Part shown: one piece after another, positions 6,672 to 6,886 of the stretch
Numbering within the stretch: position 1 is the stretch's first letter
How the letters are laid out: each line of letters begins with the position of its first letter
Assembly (NCBI GenBank): GCA_007134805.1
Contig: SLKB01000390.1
Location: forward strand, 1-6,886
Length of the DNA: 6,886 bases
Direction of reading: 5' to 3'
Source: Paracoccaceae bacterium
Lineage (GTDB): Bacteria > Pseudomonadota > Alphaproteobacteria > Rhodobacterales > Rhodobacteraceae
Translations under genes and position numbers: made by a program
Notes under the pieces: model-generated
Told to the model about the DNA's origin: nothing
Database searches by the model: none
The model's input: only the letters and a program-made list of their open reading frames with translations

Positions 6672-6886
6672 GGTGCCCCCAGATCGCGCTGAGCCTCGGC
6701 CTGCAACACCTTGGCGACTGCGTGCAGATCCAGAATGTCGTAGGTGTCATGCGCGATTGGCTGCGCGTGGCGCAGCGCCCGGCTGACCATATGCGCCTGT
6801 GTCTGCGCCTCCCAGTCGAGGCGCAGCGCCTCCACCATGTCCTTGACGCAGGCTGCAACGTCGCTGCGCCCGAAATGGCCCAGATA
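6668..6886 (-). CDS. 3' end of an unidentified protein, first gene of the operon (partial)
   Basis: This is the last 72 codons of a gene that begins outside the window. The readable C-terminus starts at Tyr-Leu-Gly-His-Phe and ends in Arg-Asp-Leu-Gly-Ala-Pro before TGA. It looks alpha-helical and charged, with no membrane segment, metal motif or catalytic motif, and I do not recognise the family. The frame is supported by its stop, which forms an ATGA overlap with the start codon of the next gene (6668-6671), the usual sign of translational coupling. A different minus-strand frame is open from 6858 to 6661, but it gives an Arg/Trp/Ser-rich product and lacks the ATGA junction, so I reject it. 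By position the gene should be part of the same system: a further effector, a regulator or an inhibitor of the nuclease are all possible. Its identity needs upstream sequence. Confidence 0.72.
   Translation of the reverse strand, partial: YLGHFGRSDVAACVKDMVEALRLDWEAQTQAHMVSRALRHAQPIAHDTYDILDLHAVAKVLQAEAQRDLGAP

Noticed and set aside
6661..6858. Minus-strand open frame of 65 codons at the window edge
   Set aside because: Its Arg/Trp/Ser-rich product is unlike a folded protein; the alternative frame ending at 6668 has no stop to the window edge, a normal composition and an ATGA junction with the NTPase.

Overview
The window is high-GC DNA (clearly above 60% by eye), with third codon positions mostly G or C and long spurious antisense ORFs. 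This fits an alphaproteobacterium of the Rhodobacterales type, but that is inferred from composition only; no taxonomic marker gene is present. All four genes lie on the minus strand, so transcription runs from high to low coordinates.

Layout in transcription order. (1) The 3' end of an unidentified gene enters at the window edge (6886 to 6668). (2) Its stop overlaps, in an ATGA, the start of a STAND-type P-loop NTPase of 1098 residues (6671 to 3375). This protein has a helical N-terminal region, an NTPase core with a winged-helix-like segment, a Pro/Gly/Arg-rich linker and a helical C-terminal half. (3) The NTPase gene overlaps by 8 nt a 671-residue protein (3382 to 1367) that fuses a trypsin-like serine protease to a DNA/RNA non-specific endonuclease of the Serratia nuclease/NucA (NUC) family. 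Both catalytic sets look intact and there is no signal peptide. (4) After a 26 to 98 nt gap comes a family 4 glycosyltransferase (about 1268 to 135), probably a surface-polysaccharide enzyme. The last 134 bases (1-134) hold no gene and no convincing terminator.

Genes 1 to 3 are so tightly overlapped that they are almost certainly one translationally coupled operon. The combination of a STAND sensor/switch ATPase without an obvious effector of its own and a separate cytoplasmic protease-nuclease fusion looks like a conflict or antiphage module. My working model is that the NTPase senses a trigger and activates the protease, which then releases or unleashes the nuclease on nucleic acid, causing abortive infection or cell suicide. 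The domains and catalytic motifs are seen in the sequence; the defence role and the activation cascade are inference. The glycosyltransferase is more likely a neighbour than a component.
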